This document shows positions 34,452 to 42,879 of a DNA stretch of 64,000 nt, piece by piece (position 1 is the first letter of the stretch; every line of letters starts with the position of its first letter). Both the position numbers and the translations under genes were made by a program. The notes beneath the pieces were generated by a model. That model saw nothing but the letters and a program-made list of their open reading frames with translations, was not told the DNA's origin and searched no databases. Source of the stretch: Niastella soli (GTDB taxonomy: Bacteria; Bacteroidota; Bacteroidia; Chitinophagales; Chitinophagaceae); NCBI RefSeq assembly GCF_017742245.1, contig NZ_JAGHKO010000001.1:1145061-1209060 (forward strand), written 5' to 3'.

Positions 34452-35720
34452 CTAATGAATAAATGCTGATTCCAAAGAAATCATTTCCCCCCTTGATATC
34501 CCTATCCTCCCGGCCACTTCTTTCCAGTGACTAACAGTTTTGGTAACCCTATTAATGATTTCCTCCCTTTTCACCTTATCCAAACGAAATTTCTCGCCTA
34601 CTTCCCTGGCAAGATCAAGATCCAACTCATTACTGTGTTCAGATATATTCAGACTTAGGCCGGTTGACAACGGAATAGGATTTATATCAAACGCAGGCGA
34701 TAGCATCCATCCTTGCGGTGTTAATAAAAATCCATGATTTCTGAGGTGGTCATCACTATTGCTTACACAGATATTGAATACAATCCGTCTCCATAGTTCT
34801 TCCAAATCAGTATTCGGTTGTGCACCATAACGCATAATATACTCCGCCAGGTGAAGATATGATACACCGGCTGCGCCATCCGCACCATCGGTATGTCCAA
34901 GTAAAGTCATAGCCGAAGCAAAATGAATACGGCCGTTACCGACACGGTCAAACCGTTTAGTCAGGAAAGTATGGTAGTCCTGGGTGAACCTCCGCGCTTT
35001 TCCTTCCGCTACCGACAATCCGGATTTTATTGCAAGCTCGTTGACTACTGTTTCCCAACCTCCGATATCACGATCATCTTTTCGGCTTGGAAATTTGGCA
35101 ATCCAAAGCTCTCCATTCGGGTCAATCACACTAGCCTTTGGTCTTGCACCACCCAAAGAAGAACCGGGAGAAATTAACAGGTTCAGCCATTTAGCATATG
35201 ATGGGTCTTCCATGGCATCGTCTTTTTCCAATTGAAGACTTGCCTCTTCAAGCGTACGGAGCGATGTCATGGGAGGTGCCGCCATAGCTTCATTGGCATC
35301 GAGAAACGGCCCATCCTCCTTTAATTTGAATCTAAGACCGCCCATTCTGTATTGATCAAATACCCCTAATAAAAAATCACTTTCCATTAGCGGCTTTGGC
35401 CTGCCTTTTTCCTGTCTGGCTGCAAACGCTTCCCTACGTTCCATTAAAACTCTACCCCAACGGTCAGGGGAAGAATCCATGAATAGGCCAAAATTGGGTT
35501 TATCGTCTCGGCTATATTGAGGGCCAGAATATAGGCCCAGATCAGGATCAATTATCAAAGCCGACCCTTTTTCTAACCATTCTTTGGTATAAGAAAAAGA
35601 AAAGACTTCCTTGCCCCGCACCTGTTCGGCTTGCAAGGTTCCCATTAAAATAATACCGCCCAGATCAATCCAGTCAGCGTATACTAGTATTTGTTGATTT
35701 TGGTGTGTTGATTTTGACAT
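34452..35720 (-). CDS. hipA: HipA-family serine/threonine kinase toxin
   Basis: HipA-type toxins phosphorylate a cellular target such as a tRNA synthetase and induce dormancy. The 422-aa protein has the N-terminal subdomain (LGGIILMGTLQAEQVRGKEV), the Gly-rich loop SPGSSLGGARPKASV, Lys of ELWIAKFPS, the catalytic segment NSDDHLRNHGF and the metal-binding AFDINP. All kinase motifs look intact. It lies 3 bp downstream of its HTH partner. Confidence 0.93.
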   Translation of the reverse strand: MSKSTHQNQQILVYADWIDLGGIILMGTLQAEQVRGKEVFSFSYTKEWLEKGSALIIDPDLGLYSGPQYSRDDKPNFGLFMDSSPDRWGRVLMERREAFAARQEKGRPKPLMESDFLLGVFDQYRMGGLRFKLKEDGPFLDANEAMAAPPMTSLRTLEEASLQLEKDDAMEDPSYAKWLNLLISPGSSLGGARPKASVIDPNGELWIAKFPSRKDDRDIGGWETVVNELAIKSGLSVAEGKARRFTQDYHTFLTKRFDRVGNGRIHFASAMTLLGHTDGADGAAGVSYLHLAEYIMRYGAQPNTDLEELWRRIVFNICVSNSDDHLRNHGFLLTPQGWMLSPAFDINPIPLSTGLSLNISEHSNELDLDLAREVGEKFRLDKVKREEIINRVTKTVSHWKEVAGRIGISRGEMISLESAFIH

Positions 35721-35723
35721 TAT

Positions 35724-36029
35724 TTAAGATTTTCCACCGCCCGAAAGCAATCCAGCATCCTGTAACTTTCTTCCTAAAGGATCATTAGCCGCTACCAACA
35801 ACAAGTCTTTTTCCAGACCGAGCACAAACAACACTTGCAGATATGCACTCATCGCAACTCCTGGCGTGCCCTTTTCAATCAATTGAAGTGTTGACCGGGC
35901 AATACCTGCCCGCTCCGCAACTTGTGTGGTTGTTAACCGGCGACGTTTACGGGCTAGTTTGATATTTTCACCCAATTCGTTCAATACTTTTTCGGCGGTA
36001 GGTAATAATATTGTTTTCTTACTTTTCAC
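35724..36029 (-). CDS. hipB: HipB-like antitoxin (XRE HTH)
   Basis: The partner of HipA: an HTH protein that binds the toxin and represses the operon. The HTH is LGENIKLARKRRRLTTTQVA, then ERAGIARSTLQLIEKGTPG. There is no ATG start. The frame is open to TTG at 36062, but that start would place the left operator arm inside the gene; GTG at 36029 (VKSKKTILLPT) leaves the operator directly upstream and is preferred. About 101 aa. Confidence 0.85.
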   Translation of the reverse strand: MKSKKTILLPTAEKVLNELGENIKLARKRRRLTTTQVAERAGIARSTLQLIEKGTPGVAMSAYLQVLFVLGLEKDLLLVAANDPLGRKLQDAGLLSGGGKS

Positions 36030-36034
36030 TAATT

Positions 36035-36083
36035 TGACCGATATTTCAGTCAAAATTAGCAAAAATGACTGAAATATCGGTCA
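36035..36083 (-). promoter_or_regulatory. Operator of hipBA: perfect 18-bp inverted repeat
   Basis: TGACCGATATTTCAGTCA (36035-36052) and its exact reverse complement (36066-36083) are separated by 13 bp. Two such arms just upstream of a HipB-type antitoxin are typical autoregulatory sites. Confidence 0.8.
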
Positions 36084-36107
36084 TTTATAAAACACAGCCC
36101 TTCAGCC

Positions 36108-36170
36108 AACTATATGCAATTGCATATAGTTTCATAGAAAATAGCTGAATTATATGCATTTACATATAAT
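36108..36170. promoter_or_regulatory. Two ATATGCA-containing palindromes between int and hipB
   Basis: A perfect 24-bp palindrome (arm AACTATATGCAA, 36108-36131) and a second dyad ATTATATG-N6-CATATAAT (36149-36170). The sites are unlike the hipBA operator and may bind another regulator, for example an element-encoded XRE protein. Confidence 0.5.
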
Positions 36171-36193
36171 CTAGGTTCCTAAAAATCGGTTCA

Positions 36194-37567
36194 CTACTGC
36201 TCATGAGATTGGACACTTTCTGTTACATCCTTCTTAAAAGCCACCAACTTCTGCGAATACTCCTTCTTCACCGTCTTTTCAAAACTGTCCAGGTAGTTCT
36301 CAGTGGTTTTAATGCTCGTATGACCTAATGATTCTTGAATAAACTCCGTACTTACCCCTGACCGTTTCATTATAGTCGAGAATGTATGCCGGGCAACGTA
36401 AGTGGTTACGGCCTTTTCTATGCCCAGTTTCTTTCTGATCTTTCGCATCCAGTCATTTAGAGCCTGGACAAACAGCTCTATTAGTTCAACCTGGCGCAAT
36501 GGCGTTATGTCGTACTGCAGGACAGGGAATATATAATTACCTAGGCGCTTATCCTTGGTGCTCCAGAAATCAATAACCTGCTGCATATCTTCTGTTATGT
36601 AAACAGTTATTGGCCGGGGAGAGGATCGGGTCGAGTTTTCAGTCTTAGCCCTTTCAAAGACAAGGTATTCGCCTTCGATATTCTTATATTTCAAATGGGC
36701 AATGTCTGTGGGATTGATGCCATTGGCGAAGTAGGAAAAAAGCCAGAAATCTTTGGCTTTACGTTCTTCCAGGCAAACCGGCTCATAATAATAGATTTTG
36801 CCAACGTCTTCCAGGGTTAACGCCTTTTTTATATTCCTGGATGTGGGTGGTTGATATTTACGCCTACCGAAAGGGTAACATTTGTCTCTATTAATAATAC
36901 CCTGGAATATGGCTTCATTAAACATCGTGCGTAAACAACGGGTATAAATACCTACTGTCGTTTTGGAATATTCCTGGTCCATCATCCAGGCTTCCAACTG
37001 CTTTAAGAAAGCCACGTCAATTTCAGTAAACCGGACATTCCCCCGAAAACGGGAAATAGTGGTATAAGTTGTCTGATAATTGGCGGCGGTCCGGATACGG
37101 TGTTCGGAAAGGAGCTTTTTAATATAATATAGAAAGGTGGCCAGTATTGTTCCATATTCCGGGGATGGCAGCCTGAAAATGGGGAACCGGTTTTCATACT
37201 CAGCTAAATTAAACTCGTAGGCTACCGGGACCTGGTTTGCCTTAATAAATTTTCGCTGGTGAAAAAAGGGATTATTTAATATAAAATCCTTTTCAAACTC
37301 ATCATAGGTGAAAGGCTGTAATAAACGGGCTTTATCCTCAGCATTCCGCTCGATCAGTTTTAGACTGGTGCGGATTTCTTTCAATTTTTCTGAGATGTTT
37401 CGGGCCTTTCGGTCTGTTACCGAATTGAACTCTTCCTGGGTAAGATCATAAACCGTTTGGTAACGCTTTGGTTCGCTGTTAAAGGTTACCAGTAGCTTAA
37501 CAGGATAGGTTCCTTTCTTCTTTTTAATTCTCCAGGTGTCCAAAATGATTTTTAATGATGCTGACAT
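36194..37567 (-). CDS. int: Tyrosine-type site-specific integrase
   Basis: This catalyses insertion into and excision from tRNA-Asn. The protein of about 457 aa has an N-terminal arm-binding domain (KKKKGTYPVKLLVTFNSEPK), a SAM-like core-binding domain (about 160-260) and the catalytic domain with VARHTFSTIMKRSG (Arg II region), LGHTSIKTTENYL (His and nucleophile Tyr). The usual first Arg is not seen: the region reads SYFANGINPTDIAHLKYK. I chose ATG at 37567 (MSASLKIIL). Codons up to 37660 overlap the arm repeats and look non-coding. Confidence 0.93.
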   Translation of the reverse strand: MSASLKIILDTWRIKKKKGTYPVKLLVTFNSEPKRYQTVYDLTQEEFNSVTDRKARNISEKLKEIRTSLKLIERNAEDKARLLQPFTYDEFEKDFILNNPFFHQRKFIKANQVPVAYEFNLAEYENRFPIFRLPSPEYGTILATFLYYIKKLLSEHRIRTAANYQTTYTTISRFRGNVRFTEIDVAFLKQLEAWMMDQEYSKTTVGIYTRCLRTMFNEAIFQGIINRDKCYPFGRRKYQPPTSRNIKKALTLEDVGKIYYYEPVCLEERKAKDFWLFSYFANGINPTDIAHLKYKNIEGEYLVFERAKTENSTRSSPRPITVYITEDMQQVIDFWSTKDKRLGNYIFPVLQYDITPLRQVELIELFVQALNDWMRKIRKKLGIEKAVTTYVARHTFSTIMKRSGVSTEFIQESLGHTSIKTTENYLDSFEKTVKKEYSQKLVAFKKDVTESVQSHEQ

Positions 37568-37608
37568 ACCTATTAATTTTTCGATTTCACAAAATCCTTC
37601 GCCTAAAA

Positions 37609-37630
37609 TTTGCCAGTAATTTGCCAGTAA
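37609..37630 (+). repeat. Right candidate integrase arm site
   Basis: Tandem 11-mers TTTGCCAGTAA x2, matching 21 of 22 bases at 21710-21731 in the same orientation. It lies just upstream of int and 127 bp inside attR. Confidence 0.6.
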
Positions 37631-37757
37631 AACAGGGTTAAACCCCATTTTGGAAGGCATACATCAAATTTCTAACAAAAAATTAAGTGATTGAAAAATA
37701 AACAGTTAAGCAAGATTCAGTCAACCCCGATTAAGCCAGATTGGCGGCTGATCGCCG

Positions 37758-37799
37758 CTGTTAATCAGAGGGTCTCAGGTTCAAGTCCTGAAGGGGGAG
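37758..37799 (+). repeat. attR: 42-bp direct repeat of the tRNA-Asn 3' part
   Basis: Identical to 21621-21662. Upstream bases are unrelated to a tRNA, so this is the leftover 3' fragment of the original target gene. Confidence 0.95.
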
Positions 37800-37820
37800 T
37801 GCTCAAACACAATAGCTTAC

Positions 37821-37850
37821 AAAGCCACCTTCGGGTGGCTTTTGTGTTTT
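37821..37850 (+). terminator. Original tRNA-Asn terminator
   Basis: AAAGCCACC-TTCG-GGTGGCTTT with a T-rich tail, located as expected downstream of the displaced tRNA 3' fragment. Confidence 0.85.
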
Positions 37851-37981
37851 ATGGCAAATTTTCAAACATTCGGGTCGAAGAGGACGTTTTCTTGTCCTTA
37901 ATACTCCATTTTCAATTAAACAAGCCGTTTCGAAACTATTCCGAAACGGCTCATTAATTAGGAAATAGATACTACCGATTC

Positions 37982-39517
37982 TTAGTAATCTTTAAGTTTT
38001 AGGAACCAGGTACCTACAAATGGCGGATAAGTAGATCCATTAGGATTGGTCCAACCAGCAAGCCAAAAGCTGCCATCGATATTCATTACAATGTCAATGG
38101 TATTCTCTTGCATATGCCCTCCCAAAGTTTCACTCCAAACCTTTTGGCCCTTTTTATTCAATTTAAACACCCAGGAATCACCTGATCCTTGGCCTTCACC
38201 TACATCACCATCATTTGAAGTAGTAATTCCGGCAAGTATGTATCCGCCATCGGGAGTAAGGGCAATACTAGTATTTGCTTTAATTGTCTCAAGGTATGTT
38301 CCCCCCAGCAGGTTGTTCCAAGTTATATTGCCATTGGCATCCAATTTTAGCACCCACATATCACCGTTGCCCTGATTTTTGCCTGTTACATCGCCATTTT
38401 CACTGCTATAACTAACACCAGCAACAATGCAGCCGCCATCGACAGTGCTTTTTATGGAAAAAGACTCATCAGAGTTATCTCCTCCAAATAGCTTACTCCA
38501 AATCATGTCCCCATTGCTATTTAATTTTACTACCCAATAATCTTTGGACCCATGATTTTTTCCCACATCGCCACTATTATTACTTGTTGAATTGCCTGTT
38601 ACGTATATAGAGCCATCAATGGCTACAGATACAGCATTTGCTTGTTCACTCCCTGATCCGCCAAATCTTTTTTGCCATTCCGGGATTCCACTACTGCTGA
38701 ATTTTGCAATTGCCATGTCACTTCCGGTGGCACCTGCCACTACAAAACCACCATCAGCAGTAGCCGCTATGGTGTTGACAAATTCAGTGATATCCGCCGA
38801 TCGTGTCCAGGCGGTGTCGCCATTACTTTTCAATTTTATTAACCACAAATTACCAGTACTGCGATAGGCCTGTGCGGCTATTATAAAACCACCATCAAAC
38901 GTGGCAATAGCGGCTATAGCATCTTCAACAATGTTGGCGTCCCCCATTTGGCGGGTCCATACTGTATCTCCATTGCGGTTTAATCTGGCCATCCATGCAT
39001 CGTGTGCCCACATATCACCCCAATTTCCCGTCCCTATCAATAAACACCCGCCATCAAAAGCAGGCGTCATGCCATGACCATAAATGAGTGGATATCCCGT
39101 AATTCTTTTTTCTGAAAGCACTTGCAGCTTATAGGGCTTTTGCTCAACGGTTAGCTGTGCCTGCAGATTTAATGAGGGATTTGTAACTGTTGCTGCAATG
39201 ATAGCTGTTCGCGCCTGGCTGCCAACGTTCTCATTGATTATTGAGGCATGAATGGTGTCTTTTCCATGTCCCGAACTTTTGTTCACTTGTAACCAATCAG
39301 CACCAGAAGTGACCGAAATCTGCCAGTCGATATTTGACTCTATTACGAGATCTGCCGATCCAGTAACAAAGGGTGGTATTGAAACGGTTGTTTGGTAGAA
39401 ATGTAAATAGGGTTCATTGTTAGGGGCATCGTTGGTCAAATCGTCGGGTGGGTCATTTTTTTTCCCACAGGAAATTAATACCTGGCACATGGCTAATGCC
39501 AGAAAAAACTTTTTCAT
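37982..39517 (-). CDS. BACON-domain lipoprotein with propeller-type repeats
   Basis: A 511-aa surface or periplasmic lipoprotein (signal ALAMCQVLISCGKK, Cys 17). Residues about 40-130 form a BACON domain (DWQISVTSGADWLQVNKSSG), a fold that binds carbohydrate or mucin. The rest is six or seven repeats of the form DGGFIIAG...GDMWVLKLDANGN...W...LGG, probably a beta-propeller. No enzyme motif is seen. It flanks the right side of the element and is read toward attR. Confidence 0.82.
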   Translation of the reverse strand: MKKFFLALAMCQVLISCGKKNDPPDDLTNDAPNNEPYLHFYQTTVSIPPFVTGSADLVIESNIDWQISVTSGADWLQVNKSSGHGKDTIHASIINENVGSQARTAIIAATVTNPSLNLQAQLTVEQKPYKLQVLSEKRITGYPLIYGHGMTPAFDGGCLLIGTGNWGDMWAHDAWMARLNRNGDTVWTRQMGDANIVEDAIAAIATFDGGFIIAAQAYRSTGNLWLIKLKSNGDTAWTRSADITEFVNTIAATADGGFVVAGATGSDMAIAKFSSSGIPEWQKRFGGSGSEQANAVSVAIDGSIYVTGNSTSNNSGDVGKNHGSKDYWVVKLNSNGDMIWSKLFGGDNSDESFSIKSTVDGGCIVAGVSYSSENGDVTGKNQGNGDMWVLKLDANGNITWNNLLGGTYLETIKANTSIALTPDGGYILAGITTSNDGDVGEGQGSGDSWVFKLNKKGQKVWSETLGGHMQENTIDIVMNIDGSFWLAGWTNPNGSTYPPFVGTWFLKLKDY

Positions 39518-39844
39518 AAAGAAGATTTAGGCTTTTGGTTTTTGATATACAAGTATACCTGTTTTTTCTACCAGAAGATAGATATAATTTTAACCTATAT
39601 CACTATTAAGATCCTGCAGGTTTACTTGGGCATCTCCCCCGCATATTAGGTTGTGAAATAGATCTATTGAAGACGTAATTACCTACATAATTCCATAATT
39701 TCCTGCCTATTAGCAGGACTTTTAGCGCTCCCGAGTACCATTTTTCCTTTAAGTGTTTTAAAAACGATTATTTTCTATGTGAATACACAATTTTTTTAGA
39801 TATTTATCGGATTTGTAATTCGTACGCCCCTAAAATTGATTGAA
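39518..39844. other. Intergenic region, divergent promoters
   Basis: A gene-free stretch between two divergent secreted-protein genes. It is AT-rich near both ends. No repeats, RNA genes or exact Bacteroidota -7 elements were seen. Confidence 0.5.
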
Positions 39845-41236
39845 ATGTTTAAGACCAAAGGCCATATGCTAATTGGCTGCTTGCTACTGTTTACGCTTTC
39901 TGGATTAGCCCAAACCAACACTGTTATTAAAGGCACAGTCCTTCACCCCGTAAATGATTTCATAATTGTTTCAGTAGACGGTTTCATGGAAAACAGGAAA
40001 GACTCTGTTCTTGTGAGCGATTCCGGCTACTTTAAACAGGAAATCAACCTAAAAACGGGAAACTACGTAACTATAACTTATGCAAACCAGGACCTGCGTT
40101 TCCCAGTATCGCCAGGAGACAGCGTAGATCTAACATTGGATGAATCGCTGTTAACCTATAACCTGACCGCTAGCAATCCCATCCGAAAAAGAGAAATTAC
40201 AGCGGTAATTGACAATACCGCCCTTTTCGAAGGCCGGATTGAAGAAATTAATGCTGCTGCAGAAAAAAGATCAGACAGTTTACTGAATACTATTTACAAC
40301 CAGCAACTGAAAGACTACCTGCATAGAATTCAACAGCCCTCTCTCAGTACCAAAGAATCAATTCACGAGATCTACTACAGGCATCTGACATATTGGCTTT
40401 CATTTAATCCGGTTTGCGCGCTAAAGCCGAATGAAAAAATAATCGGAAAAGAGCTCTATGCTAAATTCGCTTCCCTGATCCCTGCAGATCAGGAATATCT
40501 TACCCCGAACGAATCGCTGTTTTACGCGTCAGACTATTACCGCACCTTTCTATTAAATTTCAAGAATACAGCTGTAAAATCAGACAGTACCAATCAGAAT
40601 TACCAGGCACAATACCAGGCAATCATTGGCGATGCTCAAAAACCAGTGATCAAAGACTGGTTAATTATGAACTATATTAAAAATATATACCGGGGCGGTT
40701 CTTATGCAGACGCCCTCCGTTTATCTGATGACTACAAGCCTCTTTGCCAGAATGCCGCAATCAAGGAAAGGATTAAGAATATGGACCTGGATTTTGCCAG
40801 ACTTAAAAACGGCAACCCGGCTCCTGGTTTCACGCTGGAAGACCTGAACGGCAACAATGTTTCCCTTTCCGACTTTAAGGGCAAATGGGTGTATCTGAAC
40901 TTCTGGTCTACGACCTCCGGAGTCAGTATCAATGATTTTATGAAGTACGGTCCCATCATCAAAGAAAAATATAAAGACAAAAACATCGTCTTCCTGAACA
41001 TATGTTTTGAAGAAGATGCTACTAAATGGAAAAAAAGGGTAGAAGAACTACAGATCGACGGCACTAATGTAATAGCACGGGGATGGCCCAACCTCAAAAT
41101 ATGTAAAGACTATCAGGCAGATCCCCTGCCTCGGACCTTTTTGATCGATAAAGATGGAAACATAAATAATAATCACCTTCTTCCAATGGCTTTAGCCCAG
41201 TTTGATGCATCGCTAATAAATGAATGGTTACAATAA
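39845..41236 (+). CDS. TlpA-like thioredoxin-fold protein without CxxC
   Basis: A 463-aa secreted protein (signal HMLIGCLLLFTLSGLAQ). The N-terminal DUF4369-like domain (about 25-110) and a helical linker precede a C-terminal AhpC/TlpA thioredoxin fold (about 320-460; NGNPAPGFTLEDLNGNNVSL, then VYLNFWSTTSGVSINDF, then cis-Pro PLPRTFLIDKDG). The usual WCxxC is replaced by STTSGVS, so no redox-active cysteines remain. It may be a structural or binding version. I chose ATG at 39845 over TTG at 39836. Confidence 0.88.
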   Translation: MFKTKGHMLIGCLLLFTLSGLAQTNTVIKGTVLHPVNDFIIVSVDGFMENRKDSVLVSDSGYFKQEINLKTGNYVTITYANQDLRFPVSPGDSVDLTLDESLLTYNLTASNPIRKREITAVIDNTALFEGRIEEINAAAEKRSDSLLNTIYNQQLKDYLHRIQQPSLSTKESIHEIYYRHLTYWLSFNPVCALKPNEKIIGKELYAKFASLIPADQEYLTPNESLFYASDYYRTFLLNFKNTAVKSDSTNQNYQAQYQAIIGDAQKPVIKDWLIMNYIKNIYRGGSYADALRLSDDYKPLCQNAAIKERIKNMDLDFARLKNGNPAPGFTLEDLNGNNVSLSDFKGKWVYLNFWSTTSGVSINDFMKYGPIIKEKYKDKNIVFLNICFEEDATKWKKRVEELQIDGTNVIARGWPNLKICKDYQADPLPRTFLIDKDGNINNNHLLPMALAQFDASLINEWLQ

Positions 41237-41278
41237 AAACAGAAGCGCCACACTTTTAAGGTGTGGCGCTTCTGTTTT
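41236..41278. terminator. Bidirectional terminator
   Basis: An 18-bp perfect stem (AAAACAGAAGCGCCACAC and its complement) with a 7-nt loop, between convergent genes. A/T runs on both sides allow it to work in both directions. Confidence 0.9.
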
Positions 41279-41284
41279 CAATAG

Positions 41285-41776
41285 CTACTCATCAAGCTCC
41301 TCGATCTCTAAAAGTTTATTAACCCTGAAATCTATCATTGTTCCTTTCCGGGTCTTTCCTATTCCTTTAATATTTACAATCCTATTCGTTTTTAAGTTGG
41401 TGACTCTAATGCCTACTTGCGATTTGTTACCAACTGAGTAATAGTTATCGTATATACTATACTTATACCCATTATTAATAAAATACACATTATTTAAGTC
41501 CATTCCTTCATTTTGAACGCCACCCCCCCTGAGATAAAAAGAATACTTGAATTTTTTCCAGCTGTCTCTGTTCTTTTCCGGGCACTCAAACTCAACAGAA
41601 TCTTTAGCTCCAAACCTGTAAACAATGTAAGCATTGTCTTTATCCTTAGCCAATACGACATGCTTACCGCTTTGGGTGTCAAATGAAAATATTTCACTTT
41701 CATTTTTAAGTAAAACCTTTTGAGCGCCAGCGGTCAAGGAAAGAAAGAGCATCACTGCTAACAATGTAAGTTTCAT
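41285..41776 (-). CDS. Secreted hypothetical protein
   Basis: A protein of about 163 aa with a signal peptide (MKLTLLAVMLFLSLTAGAQ). The mature part is beta-rich (YIVYRFGAKDSVEFECPE, then YSFYLRGGGVQNEGMDLNN) and I do not recognise a family. I prefer ATG at 41776, giving a standard signal peptide, over 41806. Probably periplasmic. Confidence 0.7.
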   Translation of the reverse strand: MKLTLLAVMLFLSLTAGAQKVLLKNESEIFSFDTQSGKHVVLAKDKDNAYIVYRFGAKDSVEFECPEKNRDSWKKFKYSFYLRGGGVQNEGMDLNNVYFINNGYKYSIYDNYYSVGNKSQVGIRVTNLKTNRIVNIKGIGKTRKGTMIDFRVNKLLEIEELDE

Positions 41777-41863
41777 AAAAGGAAGATACGCACTATTGAT
41801 TCTCATCAGCTATTGCCGGGAAAACAGTGCTTTTACAGTAAATTTCAGATAATAATAAATTAT

Positions 41864-42811
41864 ATGCCATCAAAACCAACAATCACCATATTCGGCGCCA
41901 CCGGCGCACAGGGCGGCGGGTTAGCCCATGCTATTCTTCAAGATAAAAATAGCTCCTTCGCAGTCAGGGCCGTAACCCGTGACATCAATTCTGACAAAGC
42001 AAAAGAATTAGCCAACCTCGGTGCTGAATTGGTTGTCGCAAATATCGACGACCCACAGTCTGTCGAAAATGCCCTTGAGGGTGCCTATGGCGCCTATTTC
42101 GTTACTTTCTTCTGGGCACATTTTTCAGCAGAAAAAGAAAAGGAGGAAGCTGCCATATTTGTCGAGGCCGCAAAGAAAGCTGACTTGAAACATGTCATCT
42201 GGTCTACGTTGGAAGATACCCGTGAATACGTTCCACTCAACGATCAACGAATGCCAACCCTGCATGGTAAATATAAGGTGCCTCATTTCGATGGCAAAGG
42301 GGAATCAGATAAATTGTTTATTGCAGCCGGCATACCCACCACATTTATGCTCGCGTCTTTTTACTGGGATAATTTCATCTATTTTGGCGCAGGACCAAAA
42401 CGAGGCGAGGATGGTAAGCTGGCACTTACACTTCCAATAGGCGATGCAAAGATGGCGGGCATAGCATCTGAAGACATTGGCAAATGTGCGTATGGCATTT
42501 TCAAAAAAGGAACAGAAATGGTGGGCAAAAGAATTGGAATAGCAGGTGAGCAATTAACGGGAAACGAAATGGCCAAAGAATTGAGCTCAGCTTTGGGAGA
42601 GCAGGTCGTTTACAATAAAGTTTCCGCGGAGACTTACAGAGGCTTTGGATTCCCTGGCGCCGATGATCTTGGAAATATGTTCCAGTTTTATGATGAGTTC
42701 GAAAAAGAATTAAATACGACAAGGGATGTCGACAGGTCCCGACAACTTAACCCAGAACTTATGAATTTTGAGCAATGGCTTAAAAAATATGCTAGCAAAA
42801 TTCCTATTTGA
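41864..42811 (+). CDS. NmrA/HSCARG-like NAD(P)-binding protein
   Basis: A protein of about 315 aa in the atypical short-chain dehydrogenase group. It has the N-terminal dinucleotide motif TIFGATGAQGGGLAHAI, then AVTRDINSDKAKELANLGA and VIWSTLEDTREYV. Members act as redox sensors or quinone/aldehyde reductases. ATG at 41864 (MPSKPTITIFGATG) was chosen because the preceding 17 codons are not part of the family. Confidence 0.9.
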   Translation: MPSKPTITIFGATGAQGGGLAHAILQDKNSSFAVRAVTRDINSDKAKELANLGAELVVANIDDPQSVENALEGAYGAYFVTFFWAHFSAEKEKEEAAIFVEAAKKADLKHVIWSTLEDTREYVPLNDQRMPTLHGKYKVPHFDGKGESDKLFIAAGIPTTFMLASFYWDNFIYFGAGPKRGEDGKLALTLPIGDAKMAGIASEDIGKCAYGIFKKGTEMVGKRIGIAGEQLTGNEMAKELSSALGEQVVYNKVSAETYRGFGFPGADDLGNMFQFYDEFEKELNTTRDVDRSRQLNPELMNFEQWLKKYASKIPI

Positions 42812-42833
42812 GATAACTTAGTTACTCGAAAGA

Positions 42834-42865
42834 AAAGCAGTTATGGCTTATGCTATAACTGCTTT
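42834..42865. terminator. Terminator between convergent genes
   Basis: AAAGCAGTTAT and ATAACTGCTTT form an 11-bp stem with A/T-rich flanks. Confidence 0.75.
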
Positions 42866-42879
42866 CATATTTATTCTTT

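Larger units (their letters stand above)
21621..37799. mobile_element. Integrative mobilizable element in tRNA-Asn (about 16.2 kb)
   Basis: The 42-bp direct repeats mark both ends. A tyrosine integrase is encoded at the right end facing inward. The element has an excisionase-like HTH gene, a primase-like gene, a MobC-like gene, a relaxase and a coiled-coil/membrane protein, but no type IV secretion, VirB4 or coupling-protein genes. It should therefore be mobilizable by a helper and not self-transmissible. Much of it is visibly more AT-rich than its flanks. Cargo comprises immunity-type genes, HipBA, a structured leader RNA with a regulatory operon, and several unknown genes. Confidence 0.92.

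Noticed and set aside
37741-37800. A second tRNA-Asn gene
   Set aside because: Only the 3' 42 bases are tRNA-like; the 5' half is absent, so it is attR.
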